Notes: a model not told the origin generated them from the sequence alone. Shown: positions 8,059 to 18,120, counted from the stretch's first letter. The stretch is 64,000 nt of DNA from Pelagibacterales bacterium SAG-MED17 (GCA_014654115.1 JACWDO010000001.1:62001-126000); one strand, 5' to 3'. Translations and numbers: made by a program.

Positions 8059-8956
8059 TTTGATTTTTTTTATTCGAGACTGTAATACCAGCAATTATAA
8101 AAATTGCACCTAAGAAATGATAAAATAAAATTTTTTCATTGAAAATTATCATAGCCATTATTGCACCTAGAATTGGCATCAAATGAAGAAAAACTCCAGA
8201 TCTATTTGCACCTATAAGCTTAACACCTTTTATCCAAAACAGAAATGAGATTAGACCAGGAAAAAAAACGACATAGAATAAAACTAAATAAAAAGAGGAT
8301 TGTAATTTGATTACATTACCCAAACTATAATCAATAAAATACAAAGGAATTAGAAAAATAACACCAAAAGTAATAACGACCTGTAATAGAGAAATTGGAG
8401 AAAGATTGAATTCCTTTTTTTTCAAAAGAGCTGAATAAAGAGACCATGCAAACATTGCAATTAATGCAAAAATATCTCCTTTGTTAAATGACAAATTTAA
8501 TAAATTGTTTAAATTTGCTTTAGTTATTATAAAAAAAACACCTGTAAGTGAGAGAAACACCCCTATTATTTGAAATAAATTTGTTTTCTCAATTCTAAGT
8601 AAAGATGAAAATAATATAATCATAACCGGTACTGTTGAAATCATAAGCACTCCGGTAATAACTTGGGTATGTCTCAGTGAGTAAAAAAGAGCTGAATTAA
8701 ACACTGTCACAGCTAAAATTCCTAAGAGTGAAAACAAAAAAATATTATCAAATATAATTTTTCTGTTATTTGACAATTCTTTATAAGTGAATGGTATTAA
8801 AACTAACCAAGCCAAAAACCATCTATAAAAATTTAAAGATATAGGAGGTATGTCAATAATACTCGCAGCTTTTCCTACTATAAAGTTACCTGCCCAAAAT
8901 AAACAAGCTAAAACTAAATAAAGAGAAGCTAAATATAAAGGGCTAAGTGTTTTCAT
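8051..8956 (-). CDS. EamA/DMT superfamily transporter
   Basis: 301 residues, about ten hydrophobic helices forming two EamA repeats. The first half includes FWAGNFIVGKA near the N-terminus and the second half has the repeated ALIAMFAWSLYSALLKK element, as in RhaT/RarD/YdcZ-type carriers. Members usually export amino acids or other metabolites, and some import. It overlaps the oxidoreductase gene before it by 14 bp and the dehydrogenase after it by 8 bp. A role in moving an amino acid or hydroxy acid of this operon is likely but unproven. Confidence 0.88.
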   Translation of the reverse strand: MKTLSPLYLASLYLVLACLFWAGNFIVGKAASIIDIPPISLNFYRWFLAWLVLIPFTYKELSNNRKIIFDNIFLFSLLGILAVTVFNSALFYSLRHTQVITGVLMISTVPVMIILFSSLLRIEKTNLFQIIGVFLSLTGVFFIITKANLNNLLNLSFNKGDIFALIAMFAWSLYSALLKKKEFNLSPISLLQVVITFGVIFLIPLYFIDYSLGNVIKLQSSFYLVLFYVVFFPGLISFLFWIKGVKLIGANRSGVFLHLMPILGAIMAMIIFNEKILFYHFLGAIFIIAGITVSNKKNQNA

Positions 8957-11900
8957 GAAAAGAATTTAGTAAATCTGATCTATAGTTTATAGCTTCTTTT
9001 ATATTCTTTTCCTTAACATGTCCAAAACCTCTGATTTGATCAGGTATTGATGCTATTTTAACTGCCGTTTCATAGTTTGATTTATTTATTTTTGTTCCTA
9101 TGTCAGTAATTATTTGCTCATAATCTCTTATTAATTCTCTCTCTTTTTTTCTTTCGTTTAAATATCCAAATGGATCAAGCTTTGTACCTCTTAAAAATTT
9201 AAATTTTGAAAGTATTTTGAATACATTAAATAGCCATCCACCAAATTTTATTTTTAGTAATTTGCCATCTACTTTACTTTTTTTACTGAAGATTGGTGGT
9301 GCTAAATAAAAGTTATAATCAAAATCACCTTCAAAGTTTTTATTTATATCATCTACAAATTTTTTATTTGTCATTAATCTCGATACTTCATACTCATCTT
9401 TGTATGCCATTAATTTGAAATAGTTTTTTAAGACAGCTATCGAAAATTGGCTTCCATTTCCGATATTTTTATCTATCTTTCTTGCATAGCTTACAAGATG
9501 TTCAAATTTTTCAGCATATTTTATATTTTGATAACCTTCTAAAAATTTAAATCTATTCTGATATTTTTCCTCAAAACCTTGTAATATTTCTGTCTCATCT
9601 TTGATTATATCTACAACCTCATCTTTTAAGTTTTCATAATGTCTACCAAACCTAAATGCATCTATATTATCTTTTACACTTGCACCATTTAATTCAATTG
9701 CTTTTTCAATTGCTAAAGCTGAAATTGGTATCAGGCCTGCTTGATATGCAACTCCAACATTAAACATATTTGATAATATTGAATTTCCTAAAATCTTAGA
9801 TGTAATTTTATTTGAAGATATAAACTTTATATTTTCTTGACCTGCTATATTAATTAAATTATCTCTCATTTCATCAAAAGGTAAATAAAAATTTTTATCC
9901 CTTGTAAAATCTCCAGGCATAACCTCATCTGTATTAATTATTAACTTTGAAATTTTTTTATCTAAGGTTTTTATTATTTCTAAATCGTTAGATACAAGTA
10001 AATCAAATCCCAGAAGTAAGTTTGTATCACCATAAGATAACCTTATTGCTCCAACATCTTTTGGTTTATCAAAAATTCTTAAGAAACTTTTAACAGCTCC
10101 ACCTTTTTGAGCTAGTCCAGTCATATCTAAAACCCCTGATCCTTTTCCATCTATTTGAGCAGCGGTTGCAAGCACAGCTCCAATAGTAACAACTCCTGTA
10201 CCACCAATACCAGCAATCATTATCCCAAAAGACTTATTAATTGATGGTAATATTGGATCGTCTATCTTTGAATTTATTTTATTAATTAAATTATCATCAT
10301 AATTTTTCTTAAGTCTTATATCTCCCTCTAAACTTACGAAACTTGGACAAAAACCATCTACACATGTGTAATCTTTGTTACAAGAAGATTGGTCAATTTG
10401 TCTTTTTCTTCCATATTCAGTTTCAACAGGTGCAATAGAAACACAATTTGATTGTATTCCACAATCTCCACAACCTTCACATAAGTCTTTATTTATAAAA
10501 ATTTTTTTCTTAGGCTCTTCCAAGATACCTTTTTTTCTTCTCCTTCTTTTCTCAGCTGCACAGGTTTGATCATAAATTATTACAGTTGTTCCATTAATTT
10601 TGCTTAATTCAACCTGAACATCTATAATATTTTTTCTATCATAAACTTTAGAATTTCGCGCAAAGCCTCCTGTATCTCTATATTTTTCAATTTCATCTGT
10701 AACTATCGCAATTTCTTCGACTCCTTCTGCTTCAAGTTGTTTAGACATTTGAGCAACTGTTGGTAATCCATCTAATGCTTGACCTCCTGTCAAAGCAACG
10801 GCATCATTATACAAAATCTTAAATGTCATTTTAGTTTTTGCTGCAACGGCATGTCTTATGGAGAGAATACCGGAGTGAATATAAGTCCCATCTCCCATAT
10901 TTTGAAAAACGTGGTCTGTATTACTAAATACAGATTCACCAACCCAAGTCGCTCCTTCTGATCCCATTTGCGAGAACCCTTCATTATCTCTCTCCATATG
11001 TTCAACTAGATAAGCACAACTGATGCCTGTAATTGCCCTACTGCCCTCTGGTATTCTAGTTGATGTATTATGAGGGCACCCAGAGCAAAAATGAGGAACT
11101 CTTTTCAAAGAGATATTTGAATTAGTTTCTTCTTTTAAAGACTTTAATTTTTTTGAAAGATTATTTACTTCATCTGGTAAATTGAGATAATTTATTATTT
11201 CAGAGATTTTTAAGCCAATTTCTCCTGGATCTAAAGCTCCAGATGAAACAAATAAATCGTTATTATTTTCATCATTTTTTCCCACAACTTTTACATTTAA
11301 ATTTTTATTAAATAAAATTTCTTTGACTTGTGTTTCAATGATTGATCTCTTTTCTTCTACAACAATGATTTTTTCTAAATTTTCCGCAAAATTTTTAATT
11401 ATCGTTTCCTCTAATGGCCAAGGCATAGCAATTTTAAGAAATTTAATTCCTACTTGATTAGCAACATATTTGTTTATTCCAATTTTTTCTAAACCTAATT
11501 TTGTATCTAAAAATGATTTTCCTGTACTAATTATTCCAACTTTTGGATTTTCTGAGTCAAAAATTATTTTATTTAAATTATTTTTTTTACAAAATTCTTT
11601 TACATATTTTATTTTATGATGATGTAACCGATATTCTTTTTCTTGCGCGGTATCCTTGAGTCTTATATTTAAACCTTCAGATGGATAGTTTTCATTTGAA
11701 ATATCTACAATTTTTAACCTATTTTCATCTAAATCAACTGTTGCTCCTGAACTTACATTATCATGAACACATTTTATTCCAACCCAACATCCACTTTTTC
11801 TAGATAATTCAATTCCAATTATTCCATAATCTAATATTTCTTGAACACCACTTGGATTAAAAAAAGGTATCATCGCATCAATCATTGCAAATTCACTTTG

Positions 11901-12362
11901 ATGAGAAGTTGTTGAAGACTCACATATATGATCATCTCCCATTAAAGCAATGACACCACCAAATTTTGAACTACCAGCTAAGTTTACATGTTTTAAAGCA
12001 TCTCCCGCTCTATCTACGCCTGGCCCTTTACCATACCATATACCAAAAACACCGTCATATTTATCTTTTTTTCTTAGATTAACTTGCTGTGTGCCCCATA
12101 AAGAAGTTGCCGCAAGTTCTTCATTTATTCCTGGTTGAAAAAAAATATTGTTTTCATTCAAATATTTTTTGTTTTTTAATATCTGCTGGTCATAACCTCC
12201 TAGAGGAGATCCTCTATATCCAGATATATAACACGCAGTATTTAAGTTTTTTTGTTTATCTCTTCTTGCTTGAACAATTGGGACTCGAACAAGTGCTTGG
12301 GCACCAGTTAAAAATCTAGTGCCTTTACTTAATTTATATTTGTCTTCAAGTTTAATTTCCAC
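8943..12362 (-). CDS. Fused indolepyruvate/2-oxoacid:ferredoxin oxidoreductase
   Basis: 1139 residues in one uninterrupted chain. Order: pyrimidine-domain-like N-terminus (about 15-400), TPP-domain start with CSGCPHNTST (426-435), a Cys-rich ferredoxin-like insert (C628, C631, C634, C640 and C661, C667, C672), then the gamma/IorB-like domain with MIAGIGGTGVV (715-725) and LAQKGGAV, and a C-terminal extension. The reaction is oxidative decarboxylation of an aryl- or branched 2-oxo acid to acyl-CoA with ferredoxin as acceptor. Fused ~1100-1200-aa versions occur in aerobic proteobacteria. It follows the DadA-like gene by 14 bp, which could supply the 2-oxo acid. Confidence 0.9.
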   Translation of the reverse strand: MEIKLEDKYKLSKGTRFLTGAQALVRVPIVQARRDKQKNLNTACYISGYRGSPLGGYDQQILKNKKYLNENNIFFQPGINEELAATSLWGTQQVNLRKKDKYDGVFGIWYGKGPGVDRAGDALKHVNLAGSSKFGGVIALMGDDHICESSTTSHQSEFAMIDAMIPFFNPSGVQEILDYGIIGIELSRKSGCWVGIKCVHDNVSSGATVDLDENRLKIVDISNENYPSEGLNIRLKDTAQEKEYRLHHHKIKYVKEFCKKNNLNKIIFDSENPKVGIISTGKSFLDTKLGLEKIGINKYVANQVGIKFLKIAMPWPLEETIIKNFAENLEKIIVVEEKRSIIETQVKEILFNKNLNVKVVGKNDENNNDLFVSSGALDPGEIGLKISEIINYLNLPDEVNNLSKKLKSLKEETNSNISLKRVPHFCSGCPHNTSTRIPEGSRAITGISCAYLVEHMERDNEGFSQMGSEGATWVGESVFSNTDHVFQNMGDGTYIHSGILSIRHAVAAKTKMTFKILYNDAVALTGGQALDGLPTVAQMSKQLEAEGVEEIAIVTDEIEKYRDTGGFARNSKVYDRKNIIDVQVELSKINGTTVIIYDQTCAAEKRRRRKKGILEEPKKKIFINKDLCEGCGDCGIQSNCVSIAPVETEYGRKRQIDQSSCNKDYTCVDGFCPSFVSLEGDIRLKKNYDDNLINKINSKIDDPILPSINKSFGIMIAGIGGTGVVTIGAVLATAAQIDGKGSGVLDMTGLAQKGGAVKSFLRIFDKPKDVGAIRLSYGDTNLLLGFDLLVSNDLEIIKTLDKKISKLIINTDEVMPGDFTRDKNFYLPFDEMRDNLINIAGQENIKFISSNKITSKILGNSILSNMFNVGVAYQAGLIPISALAIEKAIELNGASVKDNIDAFRFGRHYENLKDEVVDIIKDETEILQGFEEKYQNRFKFLEGYQNIKYAEKFEHLVSYARKIDKNIGNGSQFSIAVLKNYFKLMAYKDEYEVSRLMTNKKFVDDINKNFEGDFDYNFYLAPPIFSKKSKVDGKLLKIKFGGWLFNVFKILSKFKFLRGTKLDPFGYLNERKKERELIRDYEQIITDIGTKINKSNYETAVKIASIPDQIRGFGHVKEKNIKEAINYRSDLLNSFHENT

Positions 12363-12376
12363 ACTAACTAACTTTA

Positions 12377-13618
12377 TTAGGCAAATCTAACTGAACTATA
12401 AGGTTTTAAATCCATATTAGTATTTTCATTTGCAATCATACCAGAGACTATTTTTCCAGAAATTGCACCTAAAGTCCATCCTAAATGATGATGACCAAAA
12501 GAGTAAAATACATTTTTGTAGTTTTTTGATGGTCCAATTATTGGTAAAAAGTCTGGTAGCGTTGGTCTGAATCCCAACCACTCATCTTTATGTTCGGGTA
12601 AACCATCTAACATATCTTTTGCATTTAAAATTAAATTTTTGATCCTAGATTTTGATAAAGCATTTTGTAGACCACCAAATTCGACAGTACCAACTACTCT
12701 TAACCCCTGATCCATCGGTGACATTCCAAACCCTCTATTTGAATAAACTACAGGTCTAGATATTAAATGATCAAAATCTTTAAAGTGAACATGGTACCCT
12801 CTTTCAGTATCTAGTGGAATATTTTCATGAAGTTTATCAGTAAGTTTTTTTGAAAACGCGCCACATGCAATTACCAATTTATCAAAAACAAATCTCTGAG
12901 TTTCTGATCTTAAAACTGGTTTTTCTTCATCAAAATTCAAATCTTGAATATTTAGTTTTAAAAATTTTCCACCTTTATTTACAAAATTTTGAAATAATTT
13001 TAATAGTATTTTTTTCGGATTTCTTGCATGTCTTGCATAATCATAAAAAACACCTCCGTGATAAAATGGTTTTAAATTTGGTTCTAAATCATGTATTTCT
13101 TTTTTATTTACTATTTGTTGTTTAACACCTAGATCATTCCTAATTTTTATTTCTAACTCTCTACTCTTTAAATTTTTTTCATTCCAAACATATAAAATTC
13201 CATTATTTTCAACTAAACCTTCTAAATCTATCTCTTCGAATAGTTCATCATACGCGAGTAAAGATTGATCTAAAATTTGATGCATATTTTTTGCTGTATG
13301 CATCATTTTATTGTTAGTGCAATTCGTCAAAAACTTTGTAAACCAAGGAATCATTTTTGGAATATAGTTCCATTTAAGCGCTAACGGTCCTCTTGAGCTT
13401 AAAAGCATTGAAGGAACATCACTGACAATATCTGGTCTGTTTAGAGGAACTGATGCATATGGAGAAAAGTGGCCTGCATTTCCATAAGAAGCAGCGTTTC
13501 CAGGTTCATCTCTATCGAATAAAATTACTTGATAACCTTTTTTCTGTAAGAAAAGTGCATTGCATACACCTTGAATACCTGCTCCAATTATACCAACTTT
13601 TAACATTTTTTCTGACAT
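12377..13618 (-). CDS. dadA: D-amino acid dehydrogenase-like FAD oxidoreductase
   Basis: 413 residues, DAO/DadA fold. The N-terminal FAD motif GAGIQG is at residues 12-17, followed by FDRDEPGNAASYGNAG, the DadA-type active-site loop. The C-terminus has FGHHHLGWTLGAISG, also typical. It oxidises an amino acid (classically D-alanine and other D-amino acids) to a 2-oxo acid plus ammonia, passing electrons to the respiratory chain. First gene of the minus-strand operon. Its 73-bp upstream region holds a TATAAT-like -10 and a GC-rich 10-mer shared with the LysE leader. Assignment to family is firm, substrate is not. Confidence 0.88.
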   Translation of the reverse strand: MSEKMLKVGIIGAGIQGVCNALFLQKKGYQVILFDRDEPGNAASYGNAGHFSPYASVPLNRPDIVSDVPSMLLSSRGPLALKWNYIPKMIPWFTKFLTNCTNNKMMHTAKNMHQILDQSLLAYDELFEEIDLEGLVENNGILYVWNEKNLKSRELEIKIRNDLGVKQQIVNKKEIHDLEPNLKPFYHGGVFYDYARHARNPKKILLKLFQNFVNKGGKFLKLNIQDLNFDEEKPVLRSETQRFVFDKLVIACGAFSKKLTDKLHENIPLDTERGYHVHFKDFDHLISRPVVYSNRGFGMSPMDQGLRVVGTVEFGGLQNALSKSRIKNLILNAKDMLDGLPEHKDEWLGFRPTLPDFLPIIGPSKNYKNVFYSFGHHHLGWTLGAISGKIVSGMIANENTNMDLKPYSSVRFA

Positions 13619-13643
13619 TAAAAAAATATAGTTTGTAAGATAA

Positions 13644-13677
13644 ATTATAATAGATGCTATTTGATCGCGGGAGCTAA
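13644..13677 (-). promoter_or_regulatory. Putative dadA promoter and upstream motif
   Basis: On the minus strand TATAAT (13644-13649) lies about 25 bp before the dadA start. No canonical -35 is present; the GC-rich TTAGCTCCCG (13668-13677) occupies a position just upstream of it. The same 10-mer occurs in the LysE-type leader at 3913-3922. It could be an activator or repressor site. A weak stem (AGCTAA / TTAGCT) also spans the rodA stop. Confidence 0.4.
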
Positions 13678-13691
13678 CCGTTTACTATATC

Positions 13692-14822
13692 TTAGCTGCC
13701 AATTGGATCTCGGCTGTAAATCTTACAACTCATCACAATGCTTAAACCTAGCATTATTGATAGCATTGAGGATCCACCATATGACATTATAGGAAGTGGC
13801 GCACCAACAATTGGTAATAGTCCAAGAACCATCGCTATATTTACAAAAATATATAAAAATAAAGCTGATGCAAAACCAAAACAGTATAGTTTTGCAAAAA
13901 ATGATCTACTTAAAAAACCAATCCTTATTATTCTGTAAATTAAAAGAGCGTAAAGAAAAATTAATATGATTGAGCCTACAAATCCAAATTCTTCTGAAAA
14001 AAGAGTGAAAATAAAGTCAGTGTGTTTTTCAGGTAAGAATTCGAGATAACTTTGTGTACCTTGTAAGAAACCTTTGCCCAAAAATCCACCTGAGCCAATC
14101 GCTATTTTAGATTGAATTATTTGATAGCCTGCACCTAAAGGATCTCTTTCTGGATTAAAAAAAGTTAATATCCTTGATTTTTGGTATGGTTTTAAAATTG
14201 AAATTACAAATGGTAGCGAAACCAGTAATATTAAACCTGAATATACAAAATATTTTAAATTAAGTCCCGCTAACCATATAATTACCAAGCCACTCCCTGC
14301 TATCAAGATTGCAGTTCCTAGATCGGGTTGAGTTATAACTAAATAACAAGGAATTAATAAAAGTATAATTGGTTGTAACAGATATTTATAACTCTGAATA
14401 TCTGAGCTTTGTATGCGATGATAATATCTTGCAAAACAGACTATTACAGCAATTTTCATTAATTCTGAAGGTTGAAGGTTCATTATAAAAAGATTTATCC
14501 ATCGCTTGGATCCAGAGGCAGAGATTCCAAAAAACATTACAAATAAGAGTAGTAATATTCCAAGAATATAAAAAATATATGCCTGTCTATACCAAGCTGA
14601 AACTCTTATAAATGATAAAATTAAAAACATAGAAAAAAACACCATAAATCTAATTAGATGATTTTTGGTGTAAAAAGAAAAGTTCCCACTCTCAGTAGAA
14701 TATATTGAAAACACACTTAATGAACCTATTATGGCAACGATTATTATTAAAAAATAGTCCACTGCCTTGAGTTTATCAATAAATGAATAACTGGTAGAAT
14801 TTAGAGACGTTGAAAGTATCAT
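13692..14822 (-). CDS. rodA: Rod-shape peptidoglycan polymerase RodA
   Basis: 376 residues, SEDS family, about ten membrane helices. MSYGGSSML near the C-terminus is the SEDS signature, and the ITQPDLGTA and GKGFLQGTQSYLEFLPEKHTDFIF regions carry the conserved periplasmic loop residues including the catalytic-site Asp. It polymerises lipid II glycan strands during lateral wall growth together with PBP2. It overlaps mrdA by 4 bp and ends the mre operon. Confidence 0.95.
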   Translation of the reverse strand: MILSTSLNSTSYSFIDKLKAVDYFLIIIVAIIGSLSVFSIYSTESGNFSFYTKNHLIRFMVFFSMFLILSFIRVSAWYRQAYIFYILGILLLLFVMFFGISASGSKRWINLFIMNLQPSELMKIAVIVCFARYYHRIQSSDIQSYKYLLQPIILLLIPCYLVITQPDLGTAILIAGSGLVIIWLAGLNLKYFVYSGLILLVSLPFVISILKPYQKSRILTFFNPERDPLGAGYQIIQSKIAIGSGGFLGKGFLQGTQSYLEFLPEKHTDFIFTLFSEEFGFVGSIILIFLYALLIYRIIRIGFLSRSFFAKLYCFGFASALFLYIFVNIAMVLGLLPIVGAPLPIMSYGGSSMLSIMLGLSIVMSCKIYSRDPIGS

Positions 14823-16765
14823 GCAATATTTTTTAAATCTTTTCTAATTTTTTCTCTTAATTCATGCCTATCTATAATTTTTTTTATTAGTTTATTTGCT
14901 AGTGGTGCAGCTGCTTTGCTGCCAGAACCTCCATGCTCTATCAAAACACTAAGGGAATATCTTGGTTTATCAAAAGGTGCAAATGCAATATATAAAGCAT
15001 GATCTCTACTTTTATATTCTATCTCTTCAAGGTCTAAATCAAGCTCTCTATCTTGATCGGTAATTCTTTTAACTTGAGAAGTTCCAGTTTTTCCAGCAAA
15101 TTTATATTTATCCTCTTTGTGCCTAGATCTGAATGAGGTTCCAAATTGTTCGTTAGTTGACCCATACATTGCATCCAGAACTAACTTTAAATTATTTGGA
15201 TTTCTGTAAAGTCTTTCATAGTGTTTAAATTGATGATCTTTCAAAATATTTTGACTTACAGATTTGTTTTTTTCACTTTCAATTTTAGATTTAATCATTT
15301 CTAAATCTATTTCTTTATCATAAATTAAATTTGGCTTAATCTTGTAACCCCCATTAGCTAATTGGGCTGTCATCAAACATAATTGAAGTGGAGTAGTCTG
15401 AATATAACCTTGTCCTATTCCAGTAATTACAGTTTCGCCAAGATACCAAGACTGTTCTAAAACTTGTTTTTTCCATTTTGTTGAGGGAACAATTCCTTTT
15501 TTTTCTTCTAAAAAAAAATCTTCTAAAACTTTTGAACCTAGGCCATATCTTTTTGCAATTAATGAAAGCTTATCAACACCTAAAAGCCTTGCGACCTCAT
15601 AAAAATAAATGTCACATGACTGTTTAATGGCATTTCTCATACTCATTAATCCATGACCATTTTTTTTCCAACAATGATATCTTTCTCCATACAATTCATA
15701 TGGATGATCATGGCCTTTACAGTTTACTTTAAACTTTGTATCAATTATTCCATATTCTAGTGCGGCAAGTGCAACTAAAGGTTTTATAGTCGATCCTGGA
15801 GAATATAATCCAGCTAATGATTTGTTAATCAAAGGCCTTAACTTATTATTTTTAATTTCATTCCAATCTTTAGTGCTTATTCCATGTGTAAACTTATTTG
15901 GATCGTAGGTTGGGGACGATGCCATGGCAATTACTTCACCTGTGTATATGTCCATAACACATATTGAGCCTGCTTGGTTTTTTAATAACTCTTGAGCCAA
16001 TTGCTGAATTTCTAAGTCTATGGTCGTTCTTAAATTTTCACCTTGAGTTTCTTTGTTATAACTAATTTCACTTATTTTTTTTCCTGATGCATTTACCTCA
16101 TATCTTTTGGTTCCATGATTTCCTATTAAGTCAGAATCTTTTGAATTTTCAATTCCAATTTTTCCAACTTTTAAACCTGGCACAAAGTTTTCTTCTATTT
16201 TTTTTTTATTTTGAATATCTTTGGTTGTTGCATCACCCACATAACCAACAACATGTACTAAATCATTAGAATAAGGATAATGTCTTGAAGTAGATAAAAC
16301 TGGCTTTGCACCTTCCAATTCATGCAGGTACAAATTTAATTTAGAAAATTCTTTCCACGATAAATTTTCAGAAATTATTAGAGTATCCCATGGCTTAGAC
16401 TTTTCTCTCTTTTCATATATTTTTTTTATTTCATCCTCTTTAAGGCTTATAATATTTTTAAGTTTAAAAATTGAATTATTAAAATTAGAAACCTCCTCAA
16501 GAGATAAATGAACTTGATAAACTCTTTGATTGTCTGCGATAACATTATTAAAATAATCAGTTATTATTCCTCTTTGAGGTGGAGTTTTCCATTCTCTTAT
16601 TCTATTTTTATCAGATAAAACTTCATATTTTTGCTTTTCAGAAATTTGAAGATTATATAATCTTGAAGTAACAATTCCAAGTAATCCAATCTTTGCTGCA
16701 ACTAAAACAAAAAGTCTTCTACTTATAATTTTATTTTTATTTAAACTACCTATTTTTTTTATCAT
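14819..16765 (-). CDS. mrdA: Penicillin-binding protein 2 (peptidoglycan transpeptidase)
   Basis: 648 residues, class B PBP. One N-terminal membrane helix (about 16-35), a pedestal/dimerisation domain and a C-terminal transpeptidase. Active-site motifs: Ser325-Thr-Ile-Lys328 (SxxK), SCD at about 383-385 (SxN equivalent) and KTGT at 559-562. It cross-links wall peptides in the elongasome with RodA and MreBCD. Its 5' end overlaps mreD by 20 bp. The SCD variant in place of SxN is usual for PBP2. Confidence 0.95.
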   Translation of the reverse strand: MIKKIGSLNKNKIISRRLFVLVAAKIGLLGIVTSRLYNLQISEKQKYEVLSDKNRIREWKTPPQRGIITDYFNNVIADNQRVYQVHLSLEEVSNFNNSIFKLKNIISLKEDEIKKIYEKREKSKPWDTLIISENLSWKEFSKLNLYLHELEGAKPVLSTSRHYPYSNDLVHVVGYVGDATTKDIQNKKKIEENFVPGLKVGKIGIENSKDSDLIGNHGTKRYEVNASGKKISEISYNKETQGENLRTTIDLEIQQLAQELLKNQAGSICVMDIYTGEVIAMASSPTYDPNKFTHGISTKDWNEIKNNKLRPLINKSLAGLYSPGSTIKPLVALAALEYGIIDTKFKVNCKGHDHPYELYGERYHCWKKNGHGLMSMRNAIKQSCDIYFYEVARLLGVDKLSLIAKRYGLGSKVLEDFFLEEKKGIVPSTKWKKQVLEQSWYLGETVITGIGQGYIQTTPLQLCLMTAQLANGGYKIKPNLIYDKEIDLEMIKSKIESEKNKSVSQNILKDHQFKHYERLYRNPNNLKLVLDAMYGSTNEQFGTSFRSRHKEDKYKFAGKTGTSQVKRITDQDRELDLDLEEIEYKSRDHALYIAFAPFDKPRYSLSVLIEHGGSGSKAAAPLANKLIKKIIDRHELREKIRKDLKNIA

Positions 16766-17276
16766 TCTCTGTAACTAGCATCATATTATCTATCCAAATA
16801 AATATTTTGAAAAATATAGGGTAAATTAAAAATGTAACGAATAAACCCAGTATTAAACTTTCATAGACTATTGGAATTCTAAATATTGTTACTAATATAA
16901 TGTAATTTACTGATCCTACAATTAAAATTGCTATCAAAAATGATACCCAATCATAAATTAAATTGTACATGACAATTCTATTTCGTATAAAGGCTCCAAT
17001 CACCGATAATGATAAATAGTCTAGAGAAGAAATTCCAATTGGAAAACTTTGAACTACATCATTTATAATACCTGCAAAGAAAATTAATCCATAACCTAGA
17101 TGTTCCGGTTTTTTTAAACTCCAGAAGAATACAATTATGTAGCTAAAGTTTATTATAAAATCATAATTTTTATAAATAATATTAATATTTAAATCTAAAA
17201 TTAAGACAAGGAATAGAATTAAAGTAGGTAGACTTGTAATTGTCTTAGAATAAATTCTGTTAGCAAACAAACTCAC
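16746..17276 (-). CDS. mreD: Rod shape-determining protein MreD
   Basis: 176 residues with five to six hydrophobic segments, as expected for MreD. Sequence is weakly conserved in this family; identity rests on size, hydrophobicity, the GLIFFAGIINDVVQSFPIG-like motif and position between mreC and mrdA. It links MreC and the wall-synthesis enzymes in the inner membrane. It overlaps mreC by 4 bp and mrdA by 20 bp. Confidence 0.88.
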   Translation of the reverse strand: MSLFANRIYSKTITSLPTLILFLVLILDLNINIIYKNYDFIINFSYIIVFFWSLKKPEHLGYGLIFFAGIINDVVQSFPIGISSLDYLSLSVIGAFIRNRIVMYNLIYDWVSFLIAILIVGSVNYIILVTIFRIPIVYESLILGLFVTFLIYPIFFKIFIWIDNMMLVTENDKKNR

Positions 17277-18115
17277 TTTTTAAAATAAACCTTAACATAT
17301 TTAATTTGATCAAAATCAGTGAAAAATCTCACAGATTTTTGACTATTTTTAATAATTATTTTACCTACAGGTATTCCAGAGGAGATAATTCCATCGGTTC
17401 CCGAAGTATAAACTATATGGCCCTCTTCAACTTGATTTTTTTCAGGTAAGTATTCTATATCACCAAATATTTTACTTCCATTGCCAGAAACCATTGCGCT
17501 TGTCCCATCTGGTTCAATTATTACTGGTATCTTACTATTAAGGTCATTGATTAATAAAACTCTGGAAGTTAGGTAATTAACGCCAACAACTTTACCTACA
17601 AAATACGAACCGCTCCTCACAGCTGACCCTAATTTAATATCGTGTTTAAAACCTTTATTAATCACAATTGATCTAAGATATGGGCTCTCCTGATCTAGTA
17701 AAATTTTGGTTACATGATAATTATCAGAAAAAAGACTCTTTTCTTCAATCAACTCATTTAGCCTTATATTTTCTTCTTTTAAAAATTGATTTTCAAATTT
17801 TAACTCTTGAATATTTAATTTTGTATTTTTAAGTTTTTTATTTTCTTCATATATTTTTAAATAATCATTAAAACCATGATAAGTATTTTTTACTGACGAA
17901 AATGGTAATGCTATAAAATATGAAGTTTTAAAAATAACATCTTTTGCAAATATTCTAAATTGATTTACAGGTCCTGTTTTAAAATATTCTAATGATAAAA
18001 TAATTATGGATACTATGATTAAAGTTAAAAGTGAAAATTTTTGTCTGTTACCTTTATTTAAAAAAATTGATCGTGCAGATATGACAAAATCGTCTCTGCC
18101 CATTTCCTTAGACAT
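17273..18115 (-). CDS. mreC: Rod shape-determining protein MreC
   Basis: 280 residues. A single membrane helix (about 25-45) is followed by a periplasmic coiled coil (about 80-125) and a beta-rich domain with SPYLRSIVINKG and VISSGIPVGKI-like motifs characteristic of MreC. It organises the elongasome by contacting PBP2 and MreB. It starts 5 bp after the mreB stop and overlaps mreD by 4 bp. Confidence 0.93.
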   Translation of the reverse strand: MSKEMGRDDFVISARSIFLNKGNRQKFSLLTLIIVSIIILSLEYFKTGPVNQFRIFAKDVIFKTSYFIALPFSSVKNTYHGFNDYLKIYEENKKLKNTKLNIQELKFENQFLKEENIRLNELIEEKSLFSDNYHVTKILLDQESPYLRSIVINKGFKHDIKLGSAVRSGSYFVGKVVGVNYLTSRVLLINDLNSKIPVIIEPDGTSAMVSGNGSKIFGDIEYLPEKNQVEEGHIVYTSGTDGIISSGIPVGKIIIKNSQKSVRFFTDFDQIKYVKVYFKK

Positions 18116-18120
18116 TTTAA

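Noticed and set aside
8059-8094. Longer N-terminus for the hydroxyacid dehydrogenase (start at 8094)
   Set aside because: The extra 12 residues overlap the exporter's coding end and do not resemble the family; the ATG at 8058 gives the normal start.
13670-13700. Intrinsic terminator for rodA from the AGCTAA/TTAGCT stem
   Set aside because: Short stem with a mismatch and no following T-run; left only as part of the dadA upstream region.
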